Shown: in pieces, positions 1 to 11,059 of the stretch
Position numbering within the stretch: the first letter of the stretch is position 1
Layout of the letters: every line of letters begins with the position of its first letter
NCBI GenBank assembly: GCA_016648135.1
Contig: JADDOH010008089.1
Location: 40,187 to 104,186 of the forward strand
Length of the DNA stretch: 64,000 nucleotides
Origin: Agrypnia vestita
Taxonomy: Eukaryota; Arthropoda; Insecta; Trichoptera; Phryganeidae
Direction of reading: 5' to 3'
Made by a program: the position numbers and the translations under genes
Notes under the pieces: model-generated
What the model was told of the DNA's origin: nothing
Database searches by the model: none
The model's input: only the letters and a program-made list of their open reading frames with translations

Positions 1-227
1 GACTTGAATGTTAGTTAACAACTTCTTGCCGTGGGGTCTTCAGTTGTTATATAATTTACCAAATTTTCGAACATTTTCGACTATTTACGGGTAATGCGAA
101 ATAATACTGTCACATGTCCTGAAATCTAGAGAATTGAAGTTTTCCGAGAAATCTGAACGTTTTCGGCCGCGGAGTCGAGTCAGTGTTTGTTGTGACAGCT
201 GGGGTTGCCATACATCCTATGTGAACA

Positions 228-370
228 GTTTGCGACTCTATGTGCCTTGAGTGAGTCTGAGAGTTTGCGACTCTATGTGCCTTGAGTGAGTCTGAGAGTT
301 TGCGACTCTATGTACCTTGAGTGAGTCTGAGAGTTTGCAACTCTATGTGCCTTGAGTGAGTCTGAGAGTT
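228..370. repeat. 35-bp tandem repeat, four units
   Basis: The motif gtttgcgactctatg recurs at 228, 263, 298 and 333 with exact 35-bp spacing. Units differ by single substitutions (gtgcc/gtacc, gcgac/gcaac). Confidence 0.95.
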
Positions 371-391
371 TAATGTCAAGCGGGTACAGTT

Positions 392-398
392 TATATAT
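392..398 (+). promoter_or_regulatory. TATA-like box downstream of the minisatellite
   Basis: TATATAT in the context ttatatatcccgctgac, about 25 bp after the last 35-bp unit. It could be the core promoter of the putative LTR. Confidence 0.3.
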
Positions 399-502
399 CC
401 CGCTGACTCTTTGTTCGTTCCTCTTCCGGTCGGGAACTTCTATCGCTGACGATTTACTTTAAATATCTAGTTCACGACTGGTCACTGGTGGTACTTAGGT
501 CA

Positions 503-550
503 GTAAGAATAGAAAAATTGGACGATGAAAATTGGGTAGCGCGATGTTAG
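503..550 (+). pseudogene. Copia Gag-like N-terminal peptide, truncated
   Basis: Reads VRIEKLDDENWVARC then stop. The I-x-K-L-x-x-E-N-W pattern resembles the start of copia-type Gag (KLN-x-x-NY-x-W). Only 15 residues, so chance is possible. Confidence 0.3.
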
Positions 551-892
551 CACTTCTGCTAGAACTGCTGACCCCGCAGTAACATTTGAACAATGGAACT
601 TTGCGTAATCCAATGTCCTGGAAGTGCTTGTGTCAGGAAACTCCGACAATGGAAATAATCGGACTACATACTGCTGACGCCAGGCGGGCATTACCTTCGC
701 AGTAACAATTGGACATTTGATTTTTAATAAACATTGACATATCAGAGCAAGTCCGACACATTGTTTTGAATTTCTAGATTTCGCCTTTGTAGCACCGCTG
801 TGAAAAAAATTTTGGTGTCACTGGTAGAACCGTTATATTTCATTTACGTTCATTGCCGATGAATCGGCCTTTATTTGTCAAAAATAGACATT

Positions 893-1120
893 CGTGGGTG
901 AAAATGGCGAACGTTACATATGTGTAAAGTGATCACTTAAGCCAGCCGTATGATAGGTTATAAGTCCTATGTACACTCATACTACTCTCCCTTAATAAAA
1001 AAATATATACAGTTTCGTCTCTGTGAGACATCTATAATATACATTAATTCATTATTGATGTCCCTGTGACAACAATTCAGTTCTGTTCTGAAAAATTTGG
1101 ACATACTCAAAATATTCTGG
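893..1120 (+). mobile_element. Foldback family F, single arm
   Basis: Shares TAAAGTGATCACTTAAGCCA, the CCTATGTACAC segment, CAGTTTCGTCTCTGTGA and TATAATATACATTAAT in the same order as the arms at 18.9 kb and 39.5 kb. Only one arm is present. Confidence 0.8.
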
Positions 1121-1555
1121 ATGAAAATCTACTAGCTTACCTAAGCCAGTGAGTGTTTCGCCGTGATTCGAATTCATAATTTCCCGACTGACGTCATTTT
1201 TACATAACACTGCAGAGGCATTCGGGAGATGCCGGAAAGATAAATAAATTGTGGCCATCACAACGTGCGCACAGGACTGGTGCTCGACCAAGCCAGAGGT
1301 CGTATTTTGGAAGGCGGCCAAGCAAAAAGATCCCGACGAACTTTTCACCATCTATTGACCTCCTTCGTGAGGTGAGTGGTCAGTCTCCACGCAAGGTCGT
1401 GTCATCGTCGGGCCCGTGTCAAATTTCAATTAAATTTTACTTTCATACTTCGCGCAATCACCGAAAAAGCGGCGAATTTGATTGGAATTACGTCAGAACT
1501 CGCGTGAATCTGGAGGCCCGACAGATAATTAGGTAATCGATAAAAAAAGAGCCAA
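1121..1555 (+). other. CpG-containing unclassified stretch
   Basis: A 95-codon open frame (1249-1536) resembles nothing recognised. GTGAG|GTGAGTGG near 1370 looks like a splice donor but no partner exon was found. Likely non-coding or a decayed element. Confidence 0.3.
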
Positions 1556-1700
1556 TGTTGGACCCGGTGGCTCAGTGAACAAACATCAGCTTCTCCACCA
1601 CAAGGTCTCGGGTTTAAACCCCGAGAGGAGTCAAAACGTATTAGACTTGCGAACTTTTAAAAAGTTGCCGGAATTTCACGGCCGTTCAGAAACTCGAAAT
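1556..1700 (+). mobile_element. tRNA-derived SINE-like element A
   Basis: An A-box-like TGGCTCAGTGAA and a B-box-like GGTTTAAACC lie about 35 bp apart. The T-arm-like stem ctcggg...cccgag is intact. The 3' part carries TTCACGGCCGTTCAGAA, which also occurs in inverse orientation in the 3' tail of the Penelope-like elements at 11.5 and 46.6 kb. Confidence 0.5.
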
Positions 1701-1827
1701 TTCGGCAAAAAATATTTTGTGCTATTCTGTAAATTTACAATTCTGTAAAAATATTTAAAACCTTGTACATACTTTAATTAGACGCATCATATTACATATT
1801 CCATTTGATAATCTATGATAGAATAAT

Positions 1828-1960
1828 AGAGTAGCTTGTTGGTCTCGTGGTTAGGACTCTCGTCTCATGATCCAAAGGTCGCGCGTTCGAATCCCACTCT
1901 CAAAATAGTAAGAATATTGATGTGACACGTATTCCGTGTTCACATCTCTATTTAAAAAAA
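1828..1960 (+). mobile_element. tRNA-derived SINE-like element B
   Basis: TTGGTCTCGTGGTTAGGA (A box) and GGTCGCGCGTTCGAATCCC (B box) fit a tRNA gene body, but no proper acceptor-stem pairing is seen. A SINE head is more likely than a functional tRNA. Confidence 0.5.
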
Positions 1961-2039
1961 AATCTTGACTGCAATTATGTACTTAATTTAATGGACCTGT
2001 CGCAATGTAAAAAATTGTGACGTTGGATTTTTATTTAAA

Positions 2040-2530
2040 ATAATAAAGGGGATTGTAGATTGCCCAGATTTGGTGACCATGATTAATAGTCGTATACCTT
2101 GTCATAATGGCGTGAGATGTAATGCTCCATTTCATGGAGACGCTTCTCGCCCTAATTTTATGTACAACTCATATTTGCAAAGATTTCATAAAGTTGGTAA
2201 TGAATTCAACTCTGCGAATTTTTGTATAAGTAGCGTTTCTGCTCTTAGAAAAGATGTGTGCACGCAAATATTAAGCTAAATATCTATGCCTATAATATTG
2301 TTTATAATTTTATATTGTGTTATTTGTCTTGTATGTATTATGTACCTAATGATTTTTCTTTCTTGCACTGTATTCATTATTACCTTATTCTAATTTTATA
2401 AACATTAATTTTATTTTTACATATTTAAGTTACAATACTTATAGCACTATTATTTTTGTAAGTAATTTTACAATTCTTCCATGGAAAAGTTTTAAGGGTA
2501 TTATAAATAAACAAATTAGGCAACATTTCA
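2040..2530 (+). pseudogene. LINE ORF2 C-terminal relic
   Basis: The frame 2070-2279 ends with SYLQRFHKVGNEFNSANFCI and SSVSALRKDVC, resembling the end of Jockey-like ORF2 proteins (SPLxRFxxLxN..DIF..S.SxFRxxV). The AT-rich sequence after it may be 3' UTR. No reverse transcriptase is present. Confidence 0.45.
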
Positions 2531-3050
2531 TTTCTACTTCTTCGAGAATAAATTATAACCGAATAGCCATGTTGCCTATTCGTTTATAATTTATTTCTGC
2601 CAAAAAAATTGTTGGTTTTTCCAGGATCATACGAATCTCACGGCAAAATCTCAAATGCCATCAGTTTTGATTACTTTGTAGTACCAGTGATTCCATTACC
2701 TTTCTTCATTATTTATTTTCGTTTTTGAAGTACTTCGATTTCGGCCTACAATTGACCCAGTTCATCGAGGATATCTTGTATTTCTGACCTTAAATATCTT
2801 CATCTAGATTTATTTTGAAAGCCAAATTTAAAATTGTTTGGTCGGCCATTCTTATAAGATGACCTCATAACCTTCTCTGTCTTAATGACCAGTTACCGTA
2901 GATGAGTTTATAGTCTCGAGGCAAAATCTGCCTCAGGGATTGTTAAAGATAACTCTCGGCTCTCGTATTTCATCTTGTACGTACCAAATATCAGAGAATC
3001 GAATACCGTCTGTTGCCTTCTAGTTGGGGTTTGATATTTATTTTGTTTAA

Positions 3051-3806
3051 AGCCATGTATTCACTAGGGGACAAATTGCCCCTCAACAGCACGCGCGGCA
3101 TAGAGTCTACGTGGCAACGTCGTGCACTGTTCCGCCACGTCGCGCACAACATAGCGCGGCATTTCTACGTGCCGTGGCAACGTTGCCATGCGCACGGTAC
3201 CCGAGCGAGCTCACTGCAACATTCCGCGGAGCGTCAGTACCACGTGGTATGTTTACAAGTGAATACGCATGCGCTGCATCTGTCAAGATGACAATGTGGG
3301 GAAACGAAATCGTTCTTGAACTCATCGAGCTGTATCGATCGAAGATCGCATAGAATGTCCGTCCTTCTTCCTCTTTGCAGTAAATAATTTCGCATTCTCC
3401 TCTTTTTTCTCCTCTTACTTTTCGATAAACTCATTAACAGAAACAGATACGCGGCTGTCATCATAACCTCATAGGGCGATATATTTCCGCGACGTCTGGA
3501 AAACAATAATTATTTGCAAAAACGACCTTGTTTTTAATAATATTCAATTTACTACAGTAAAACCTCAGTAATTTGAAATTGCGACCCAAAAAACATTTCG
3601 AATTCCGCGGAACCCCGTTTTCGCCAAATGAGATACCGCAGCTGTCATCGTAAAATCATCGGGTGACATTTCCGCGACAAGATATGCGAGTCCCGGTGTG
3701 TACACGTCAAATGACCGCGTCATTGTCCCCGAAACATGAGCGTAGATGTTGATGCAACATGCCGAGCGGAATGTTTCGCGATTTGTCCCCTAGTGAATAC
3801 ATGGCT
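3051..3806 (+). mobile_element. PIF/Harbinger non-autonomous element, copy 1
   Basis: Terminal inverted repeats begin AGCCATGTATTCACTAGGGG and end with the complement. The 3-bp TAA at 3048-3050 and 3807-3809 is the Harbinger-type target duplication. A sibling lies at 41691-42461 in inverted orientation, sharing most of its length. It carries a broken transposase N-terminus. Confidence 0.88.
3234..3506 (-). pseudogene. Harbinger transposase N-terminal relic
   Basis: 90 codons including KRRKKRRMRNYLLQRGRRTD and LRSIQLDEFKNDF. The pattern RR-x-x-W/Y-x-x-x-x-L-x-x-R...L...D-x-F-x-N-F is typical of the transposase N-terminus. The DDE domain is absent. The sister frame at 42001-42273 keeps the same reading frame. 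Confidence 0.6.
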
Positions 3807-3809
3807 TAA

Positions 3810-4042
3810 CGCTTCACTTGCCGTTCTTTTTCAAGCGTTATTCTATTGCATAACCAATAAACTGGTACTACATTATGTTGACCGTCGATGTTCCGTCCAC
3901 GCATTTTGTAAATTTGAATCAAACCATAACAATGAATGACGTTGGTGTAATAAATAAAATAAATGTTAGTAATTTAATGCCTTCTGTTTGTCAAATCTTG
4001 CAGGTGTTTGTGTAAGGATTTAGTAATATTTGTGCATACGTA
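3810..4042. other. Spacer between two transposons
   Basis: AT-rich. No feature recognised. Confidence 0.5.
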
Positions 4043-4841
4043 GAGGAAAGTCACCAAATATGGAATACCATTTTGTTTTAGGGACATAAATAAAAAAACT
4101 TTATACATATGAAAACAGTTTAATGTTATTACTAATCAGTCATACATTAATATGTAATAATTAACAGCCTTCTAACAAATATATTAATCATCAAAATAAA
4201 ATCGAACACAAAAAAACAAAATCACAAATGAGTAACCAAATATGGAATAGGTACCCATATATGGAATATAAACTTAAGTCATCATATCCATAACAAAATC
4301 AGACATAAGCATGTATGAGATCAAATAAATTTAAATAAAAAATTGTGATAAATGAAAGAAGTGCTTAATCCCCTTGCAAAAGTCACAGATCCAAGTATCA
4401 AACTCTGGACCAGCATAATCAATGTGCCCAGAGCTGACTGTCCATATTTGGATTTTTATACTAGTTCAAACTCATATCAATATTTTTTTAAGTCACAACA
4501 TTTTAATCACAGAAGGTCACAAAATGTTGAAATAAACATAATATCAATATACTCTAAAGTATAACACGTATACATAATACACATACATAATACACATACA
4601 TAATAACCCACATACATAATACACATACATAATAACCCACAATACTCATTTATTACATACCTTTAAAATTTTGTGCGTGATGACAAAACAAAACACGCCT
4701 GACACGATGGTGTGAGTGCGATAGTTAAAAAATCGAATGAATTAGAAGATGGACGTGTGCTTCATTTCAATGTTATATTTTCCGAGAAATCAAGAAATGC
4801 CATATTAGGATACTACTATTACATATTTGGTGACTTTCCTC
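4043..4841. mobile_element. Tc1/mariner-type MITE with TA target site
   Basis: Terminal inverted repeat GAGGAAAGTCACCAAATATG at the left and its complement at the right. TA dinucleotides at 4041-4042 and 4842-4843. About 799 bp, no transposase recognised. The motif AAATATGGAAT recurs inside near 4066, 4237 and 4260. Confidence 0.85.
4562..4645. repeat. Microsatellite-like (ACATACATAATAC)n
   Basis: About six imperfect units of acatacataatac / acatacataataaccc inside the MITE. Confidence 0.85.
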
Positions 4842-4849
4842 TATTAAGT

Positions 4850-5600
4850 ATCATTGTAAAATCGAATATGGTATAAACGTGTTTAAACTATGTCTAACCG
4901 ATCTCAAGCAATCAAAATCTTAACTCAAGTACACGGTAACTAAATTTATATCAACTAAATCTCTGAGACTTATCTCATTCAGTTTCAACAGTGGACATGG
5001 CCCATAGCATGTAGTGGGGGACTTGATATTAAGAACATACATACATAGATAGGTACATGTATTCCTTATATGGTTATATTATTGATTACATGTATTCCTT
5101 ATATGGTTATATATATATATACCTATATTATTGATTATGTAAACTGTGTGGAATCTCTAGACTGCCCAAGATGGATTATCAGATCAAGGTAAACCTTATT
5201 TATTCTAAAAAAATATTCGTGTTAAGTACACGGTGTATGTATATTTATTGTAGATTTCTTATAGCCTTTTGCCTAATGTTTTTTGTAGGCAAATTTGACA
5301 AGAAATTGAAACATTACATCTAACTTTAGTATCGATTTTCGATATGAAATCTTTTTTAGAATAATGTAATGGTGTATTTTCACCCTTAAAAAAGTACTTC
5401 GAAGTTTTGTCCCTTGCAAATAGAAAATTGCAATCGCGGACGTCCGGATATAGAAAATTAAACTAATATTGCCAATTTCTTCGAAGTAATACGATCACCA
5501 GACGAAAATAAGGAAACCTATAAAAAGGGTACATCAATTTGATTGATTAAATGTTTCAAATATAAAAAAATTAAAATTGTGAGAGCAGGTATAATATATT
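4850..5600. other. AT-rich, with a short tandem duplication
   Basis: CATGTATTCCTTATATGG appears twice about 42 bp apart near 5057 and 5099, followed by a TA run. Nothing else recognised. Confidence 0.5.
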
Positions 5601-5606
5601 TTTACT

Positions 5607-5893
5607 CCCTTTCTTTTTACTCGTAGCGTCTGCTTGCTTGCTTGTCTGGCGAAAAAACTTTGGATCGATTTTTAACCCTTTTCCCGTGATCAAATCGAGC
5701 TAAAACTTTGCAGGCAGACTCGTGGCAACGATAAAAATGATCTAACAAATCGTTTTGAAAAAATTAATAATTTTAGTATAATTTTGGATTTTTAGAAATT
5801 TTAATGGTTTTGCAAATAGGAATCACTCTATATGAGTAATTATCCCGACGTGTGTATAGACACGATACTTGATTCAGAGCGAAAGGGAGTCCC
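5607..5893 (+). repeat. Interspersed repeat R, copy 1
   Basis: Contains ACTCCCTTTC at the left and GAAAGGGAGT at the right, with TGGATCGATTTTTAACCC and the CTCGTGGCAACGAT block. Other copies are at 19495-19860 and, inverted, 34360-34870. Probably a MITE, though the target site is unclear. Confidence 0.7.
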
Positions 5894-6052
5894 TATTGTA
5901 AAAACTTGTTTTTTTGGGTTAGTTTTTAAATTGATTTTTTATTGTGTTAATCGGAATTACTAAGAATATTTTTTTATTGAGGCAAAAGTTTTGTACATTA
6001 TATATGTGGGGTATAATATGCAAAAAATATTTTTAAAAAATAAATCAGTTAT

Positions 6053-6156
6053 CGAGGATTATTAATTAAGATTTACTAAATTCGAGATTTTATGGGAAAT
6101 ATAGCCTATAAATTTATAGGAAACATTCAGTATATTCTAAATTAGTAATCCTCGAT
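6053..6156. repeat. Short imperfect foldback
   Basis: ATCGAGGATTATTAAT near 6053 pairs with ATTAGTAATCCTCGAT near 6140, with a second internal palindrome (cctataaatttatagg). Confidence 0.6.
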
Positions 6157-6539
6157 TACTGCATTCAAAACATTTTTTTTTTGATATTGCTGCCATCGCT
6201 TTTATACTCCACATATATGGTTAGAAGGAATTCATACTACATCAATATTCTTACTAATTTCTTTACTAAAGATAATTCATACCTCCCGGTGAGGCTAAAA
6301 CCTCCAGGGTAATCTTCAGCGAGTCATCATCAACGGCTATCCTTCATGTCATAGGAAGACATTGAATGGAAGACAAGTTCTATGGCTTGAGGAGACAGCG
6401 GCCGACTCCAGTGCCCTGGTTGCTCATCTTTTTACGTTTTCTTCTTATTGTCATGTGCTGTTGGGGTCTTGGCTGTCTGCTTCCAAATACTTAATGGATA
6501 ATAGGTATGTTCCAACTGTTAGTTGTCCCTGGGCTTTAG

Positions 6540-6720
6540 AGGCAGATAAGAAAGAGGTTTTGTGCGGACGATACCCAGTCCCGCTCGCATTCCCATGAGT
6601 AAAAATCCGAAATGAATGGCCGAATATGAAAGTGTGGGACCGATATGGGAGCCATTGCTCATAGAACGGCCCTGGGTGTGTGGTGGGTCCCTGCTACCAA
6701 GTACTGGTAGCCCATGTATA
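6540..6720 (+). mobile_element. Retroposon family S1, divergent copy
   Basis: GGACCGATATGGGAGC, a CATAGAACGG(C)CC stretch and GGTGGGT match the 26963-27142 copy. The surrounding 6160-6540 has no clear feature. Confidence 0.55.
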
Positions 6721-7079
6721 ACATTGTCCTCACAGAATATAAAACTGAACAGAATGAAATAAACACCTTCTTCAGGCGAGGGGATTGGTGGCAGCGGAAG
6801 TACGTCTCTCTCGCGTATATTTAAAATTCAGTTAAATAAAAAATAAAAAACATTTTAAACCAAGTCTCTTCAAGTAAAAATCTATATAAAATTAAGCGCA
6901 ACTTAATTACTAAGACATAACACCTTTTAGGCGTATTTATTTTAATCTATTCATGATTGTTTCAAAATTTCTGGGAGTTAATTCTAGGAGTGCCACGACA
7001 GATTTTGGTCAAAATGTGTTGGACATCAGAAAGTACTCCAAACGAACATTCTTTTAGGAGTACTTCTTTTAGTCTGTTC

Positions 7080-7193
7080 TACGTAGACCAGCTTATTGGA
7101 GATGTGCGCTGTAGCACCTACCAAGAGATGGAGAGGCTGGCAGGTGACAGAGAGGAGTGGAGAGGGCGAGTGCTTGTTGCAGACCAATCCTAG
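7080..7193 (+). pseudogene. LINE ORF2 C-terminal relic
   Basis: Reads DQLIGDVRCSTYQEMERLAG, DREEWRGRVLVADQS, stop. The A-x-DRExWRxRV ending is the usual C-terminus of many LINE ORF2 proteins. Confidence 0.65.
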
Positions 7194-8100
7194 GATTGCG
7201 ACCCAAGAAAAAAACTTCTTTTAGCAGGGATGTTAATAAATATTTTTTGCCACCAGATGATCACGATTTGCAGTATGTTGAAATTTATTTACACCTATTT
7301 CTTATGGGAAACAAACAATCCTCTCTCCTGGACAATTCAATTTTTTGACATAGGCACTTCTAGCATTCAGGTCCAGATTTACAACCTCGTAGTATTTTTT
7401 TAAACAGGTCAAACGTTTTGGAACCAGAACATGTACCGAGAAATGTAGTCTGATTCTAATATGTCTATGTATTCTGGTGGTCTGTGATTGTCCTCCTGCA
7501 GCTAGTTTTCAAGTATCGCTCGTAGTGTTAACCTTGTAGTAGTAGAAATACGAGTATCTTATCTTAGGAATCCTGTGAATTTTTCCTAATCTACCATATT
7601 TTATCTATGGCATTAATAGGTGTCAAAACGACGTAAAATGACGCATGAAATGTAAGAATCGCACACAAATTTATTTACATATTTTTGTTTAACAATGGAA
7701 AATTGTATATCAACAATATAATATGCGTTCAGATAAAAATTGAATAATGATTAATAAGGCAACACATTGTTGCAAGATGTATAATGATATGAATGGTGTT
7801 CTGCAACATCATGTTGTCACATTCAATTTAAACTGAGATATTTGATGTTGAAGGTTTGATACCTAAGCTAATATTTCATAATTTTGTTTTCCCTTCGACG
7901 ATTGTCGGTTAACTGTTGTGGTAGTAACATTTTGCAACTATTTTTGTAAATAGTCGATATGATTTTTTGTAGAAGAATCTGACAAACTGTTTTTTTTTTC
8001 ACTTTTTAGGTAAACACCAAATTCGAGTTAATTGTTTATGTTACACTGTACTGCGTTAGATTCATATATTAATATTTAATTATATTTTCAACATTAAAAA
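7194..8100. other. AT-rich, no gene seen
   Basis: Low complexity in places. A short near-palindromic stretch at 7755-7825 (caacacattgttgcaa / ctgcaacatcatgttg). Confidence 0.5.
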
Positions 8101-8104
8101 ATAC

Positions 8105-8490
8105 ATCTTTAACGATCTCCTGAGTTGTGAAAGAAATCTCGAACTTTTCCGAGAGTTTATTAGAGTATGGGTCTCCCGCTGGGAGATGTTACGAAGATCG
8201 GCCGCCGGGGAGAGCTGAGAGAGTAATTAGTCTCTATGACACTCTCCTGTGGTTTGTTGTGACCTGGACAGAGTGAATTTCCTACCGGTCCGTGCTCGCG
8301 GTAGCGGGACCAAAATATTTTTGAAGTTCTTTCCCCCTTCTGGGAGTGGCTGTGAATACTATGGTCGCCTTTACTGCTTCTCTGTCGGGCTATCGAGCAG
8401 CACGTATACGTATTATAAGATAATTAATGTATTGTTTTCATTAATTTGTTTGTGCTGATATGTACGTTCTCTTTATTACAAGTAATAAAT
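8105..8490 (+). other. GC-richer block, possible LTR fragment
   Basis: About 385 bp ending AATAAATAAACTTGAAAC, directly next to the hAT element. It could be a solo LTR or the 3' end of a retroelement. Termini are not defined. Confidence 0.35.
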
Positions 8491-8500
8491 AAACTTGAAA

Positions 8501-9163
8501 CTAGTGATGCAACGAATACGAATATTAATATTCGCCGAATAGTAAATATTTACCGAATAATCGTATTCGCCGAATATCATCACGAATATTAAAAACAAAC
8601 TATTTGAAACAAACACACCTACGCACTGTATTATCGGGATTCCCCTAACATTGAATTTTAGGATTTGTTGAGTTTTCAAGTTGTCAATTGTTACTTGTTT
8701 CACAGTATAACATGAGTTCTTACATCTAGTTTCGTTGAGCTATTAATAAGGATAGGTGCTCATTTCATGTAGTTTTTGTTTTGTAATACGTATTTTTCGT
8801 TCCATTTTATTTTTGTTGTGTGTAAAAGTGTCAACTATTATAAAATAATTTCAAATTAAATCTAATAAAATGATCTCTCGTAAGCGTGAAAAAAGTGATA
8901 TTTATTTTCGACCGCTGGGAATGTACAAACAAACGGATAAAAGAAATCGCCTAACGCCTGAGAATTTACAAATGTTGTGCTATTTGAACAAAAATTTGCC
9001 GGTGGTAAATTTTAATTGTTAAATATCTTAGTAAAAAAATAACAGTGGTGTATTTTTTTTTTTATCTTGTTAAATTATTCGTATTTGCATTCGCCGAATG
9101 GTAGATTTGATATTCGTAATCGTATTCGTATTCGTGAAAGTAGTATTCATTGCATCACTACCT
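8501..9163 (+). mobile_element. hAT-family element, internally deleted
   Basis: Termini TAGTGATGCAACGAATAC and ATTCATTGCATCACTA. Subterminal repeats of CGAATA/TATTCG. ACTTGAAA occurs at 8493-8500 and 9164-9171, consistent with an 8-bp hAT target duplication. A truncated relative is at 27859-28341 (inverted). Confidence 0.85.
8870..9022 (+). pseudogene. hAT transposase remnant (50 codons)
   Basis: ATG-initiated frame MISRKREKSDIYF... through NRLTPENLQMLCYLNKNLP to stop. LTPEN-x-x-x-L-x-x-L-N-K-N-L is the C-terminus of hAT transposases, while a Met plus basic start is typical of their N-terminus. The BED finger, DDE core and most of the dimerisation domain are gone. The frame across the inferred deletion is still open. 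Confidence 0.7.
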
Positions 9164-9171
9164 ACTTGAAA

Positions 9172-11044
9172 ATCAACAGATGCAGAAAGGGATGAAAAGT
9201 CGAAGTATCTTACATTCTATTCTTCTTTTGATCGGAATAGGTATTCCTAGAATTAAGCTGACATTTTTGCTGACGCTGATTTTGTTTCTGTATTCATGTA
9301 AATTTTGTTTCAGTGGATTTCTAGAATCGAATTAGAAATATGATTAATTCTCTGTAATTATTGTACACAGAGCTGAAACCAACTGACGTATACATACATT
9401 GGGATAGGATTTGTGTTTTATGATAAATGTAATAGTGATTTTTTATTCACATCCCTTATTACGTATAGCATTCTTGGCTGGGGAAGAACATCAAACGAAA
9501 ATTTACCTCACGTAAAAGTCGAAATTATTCAGTCGGTCAATGCGGTCCGCGTACAAAATGCAATATGCCATGAATGACAGCTCGCTTCGCGCTTAACACC
9601 GCTCTTTACGCGAGTTTCGCGAATCCTTGCGTTTACTTTATTTATTACGCGTTTGTGAAATCGTTTGTGAAATCCGGACATCTCCGCCGAAAATCAGAAA
9701 ATCGGCCTCGTGGTGAGGAAATGCAAATTGGATATAAAAGCACCCGAGATCAAGACAAGAATAAATAAAAAAGGAGACTTTCACAAGTCTTGCAACACAA
9801 GCGGAAATTTAGCAGTTCGCAGTTTCCTTGCCGCTCGCTGTGATGAGCCCGAATTTTTAAATCGGTCCCATTTGTATAGCATCATCTGAGGTTATGCAAA
9901 CATCAAAATCTATCATGCGATTCAAAATAATATAATTAGGATTTGGTCATGTTTTAGTCCGCTCTTTACAGGGACGGACTCGGGTTTTGCGTTACGTGAA
10001 ATGTGCTCCGGGTACCAGTTCAGAATTTTTTTATTGCTTTAAGGCTGGACATTCGCTGCAAATGCATATTTCGGCGTTTTTTTTTACGAAAATGTGGGTT
10101 TTTTTTATTCATTTATATCAGAATGTATATTCTCTACTGCATTTTTAGGGCGATATCTTAGATAGAACCTTTCTTCTTATATAAAAGTAATAAACCGAAC
10201 ATTATTTACAATAATTAAGAAAATATAAGCATTAATCAACAGGCCGCGGCCAAAAAAAAATGTTTTTAATGTTCTAGGTGGAACAAAGTTTTAATGAATA
10301 TTTATATGTACGCATATGTTTTTTATACGTATAAAGTTTACTTCATCATCTAGAATCCGTACTTAGATAATTAAGAAATGTTCAATATTAATAAAGTTAT
10401 TATGTTTTAGATTTGAAAGAAATTTTTACGTTTTTTGTTGATTTTTAAACACTTTTTATTAATATAAAGAAGCGATTTTAAACAGTATATACTATTTATA
10501 TAGGCTTTACTCACTAACTATTGCATATTTTTATCTTTAAACTAATTTAAACATGAAGTAAAAGTGAACAAACATTAATACTGAAAATAAAAGCCATTTG
10601 ATTGTATGCATTTTGACCAACTAAAGAATAAAAATTGGATTGGAATACAATATTTTTGTCATTGTTTTTTTTTTTCAAAAAATTGTTGAGTTGCTTGAAA
10701 TGGCAAAAGATTTTTGTTTTTATTTTATTCGATGATTAAATTTTATTCAATTCAATTCACACTAGAAGGCCGCTCTGGTTGTTGTATCAGTAATCAAATA
10801 GTTAATTGCAATAAAGTGTAATTTTTAAATTTTGATTTGATATGAAAATATTTCAATATTGCTTTGCGAATGAAGGGTATTGTACATTCTAATAAATCGC
10901 GGTATTGAAGAGAAGCATCTTAATTCGTACTGAAAAAAATTAAATGAAAGATATTGCGTATTGTGGACATTCTAAAGGGAACTGTTCGAATCTCGCAATA
11001 AATATTTTGTACATCAAGATATCCGACATCTTCTATTAGATAAA
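9172..11044. other. Mostly unassigned AT-rich DNA
   Basis: A CpG-containing segment at about 9500-9880 includes a TATA-like GGATATAAAAGC near 9728. 10840-10985 is a dispersed repeat with a relative at 43600-43760 (shared ATTGCTTTGCGAATGAAG). No gene recognised. Confidence 0.45.
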
Positions 11045-11059
11045 TATAGTAAAATGACT

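Larger units (their letters stand above)
1..760 (+). mobile_element. Possible LTR-retrotransposon relic (copia-like)
   Basis: A CG-containing segment with a four-unit minisatellite (228-370), a TATATAT box (392-398) and then a short Gag-like peptide (503-550), in the order expected for an LTR followed by gag. The second LTR and pol are not visible. The assignment rests on this short arrangement and is weak. Confidence 0.35.

Noticed and set aside
1828..1905. Functional tRNA gene
   Set aside because: A and B boxes are present, but the acceptor stem does not pair and the sequence continues as a repeat-like unit.
9574..9768. 64-codon frame with NPCVYFIYYAF reminiscent of a GPCR seventh helix
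   Set aside because: Only about a dozen residues fit, no flanking helices or exons are visible, and the CpG-rich composition favours chance.
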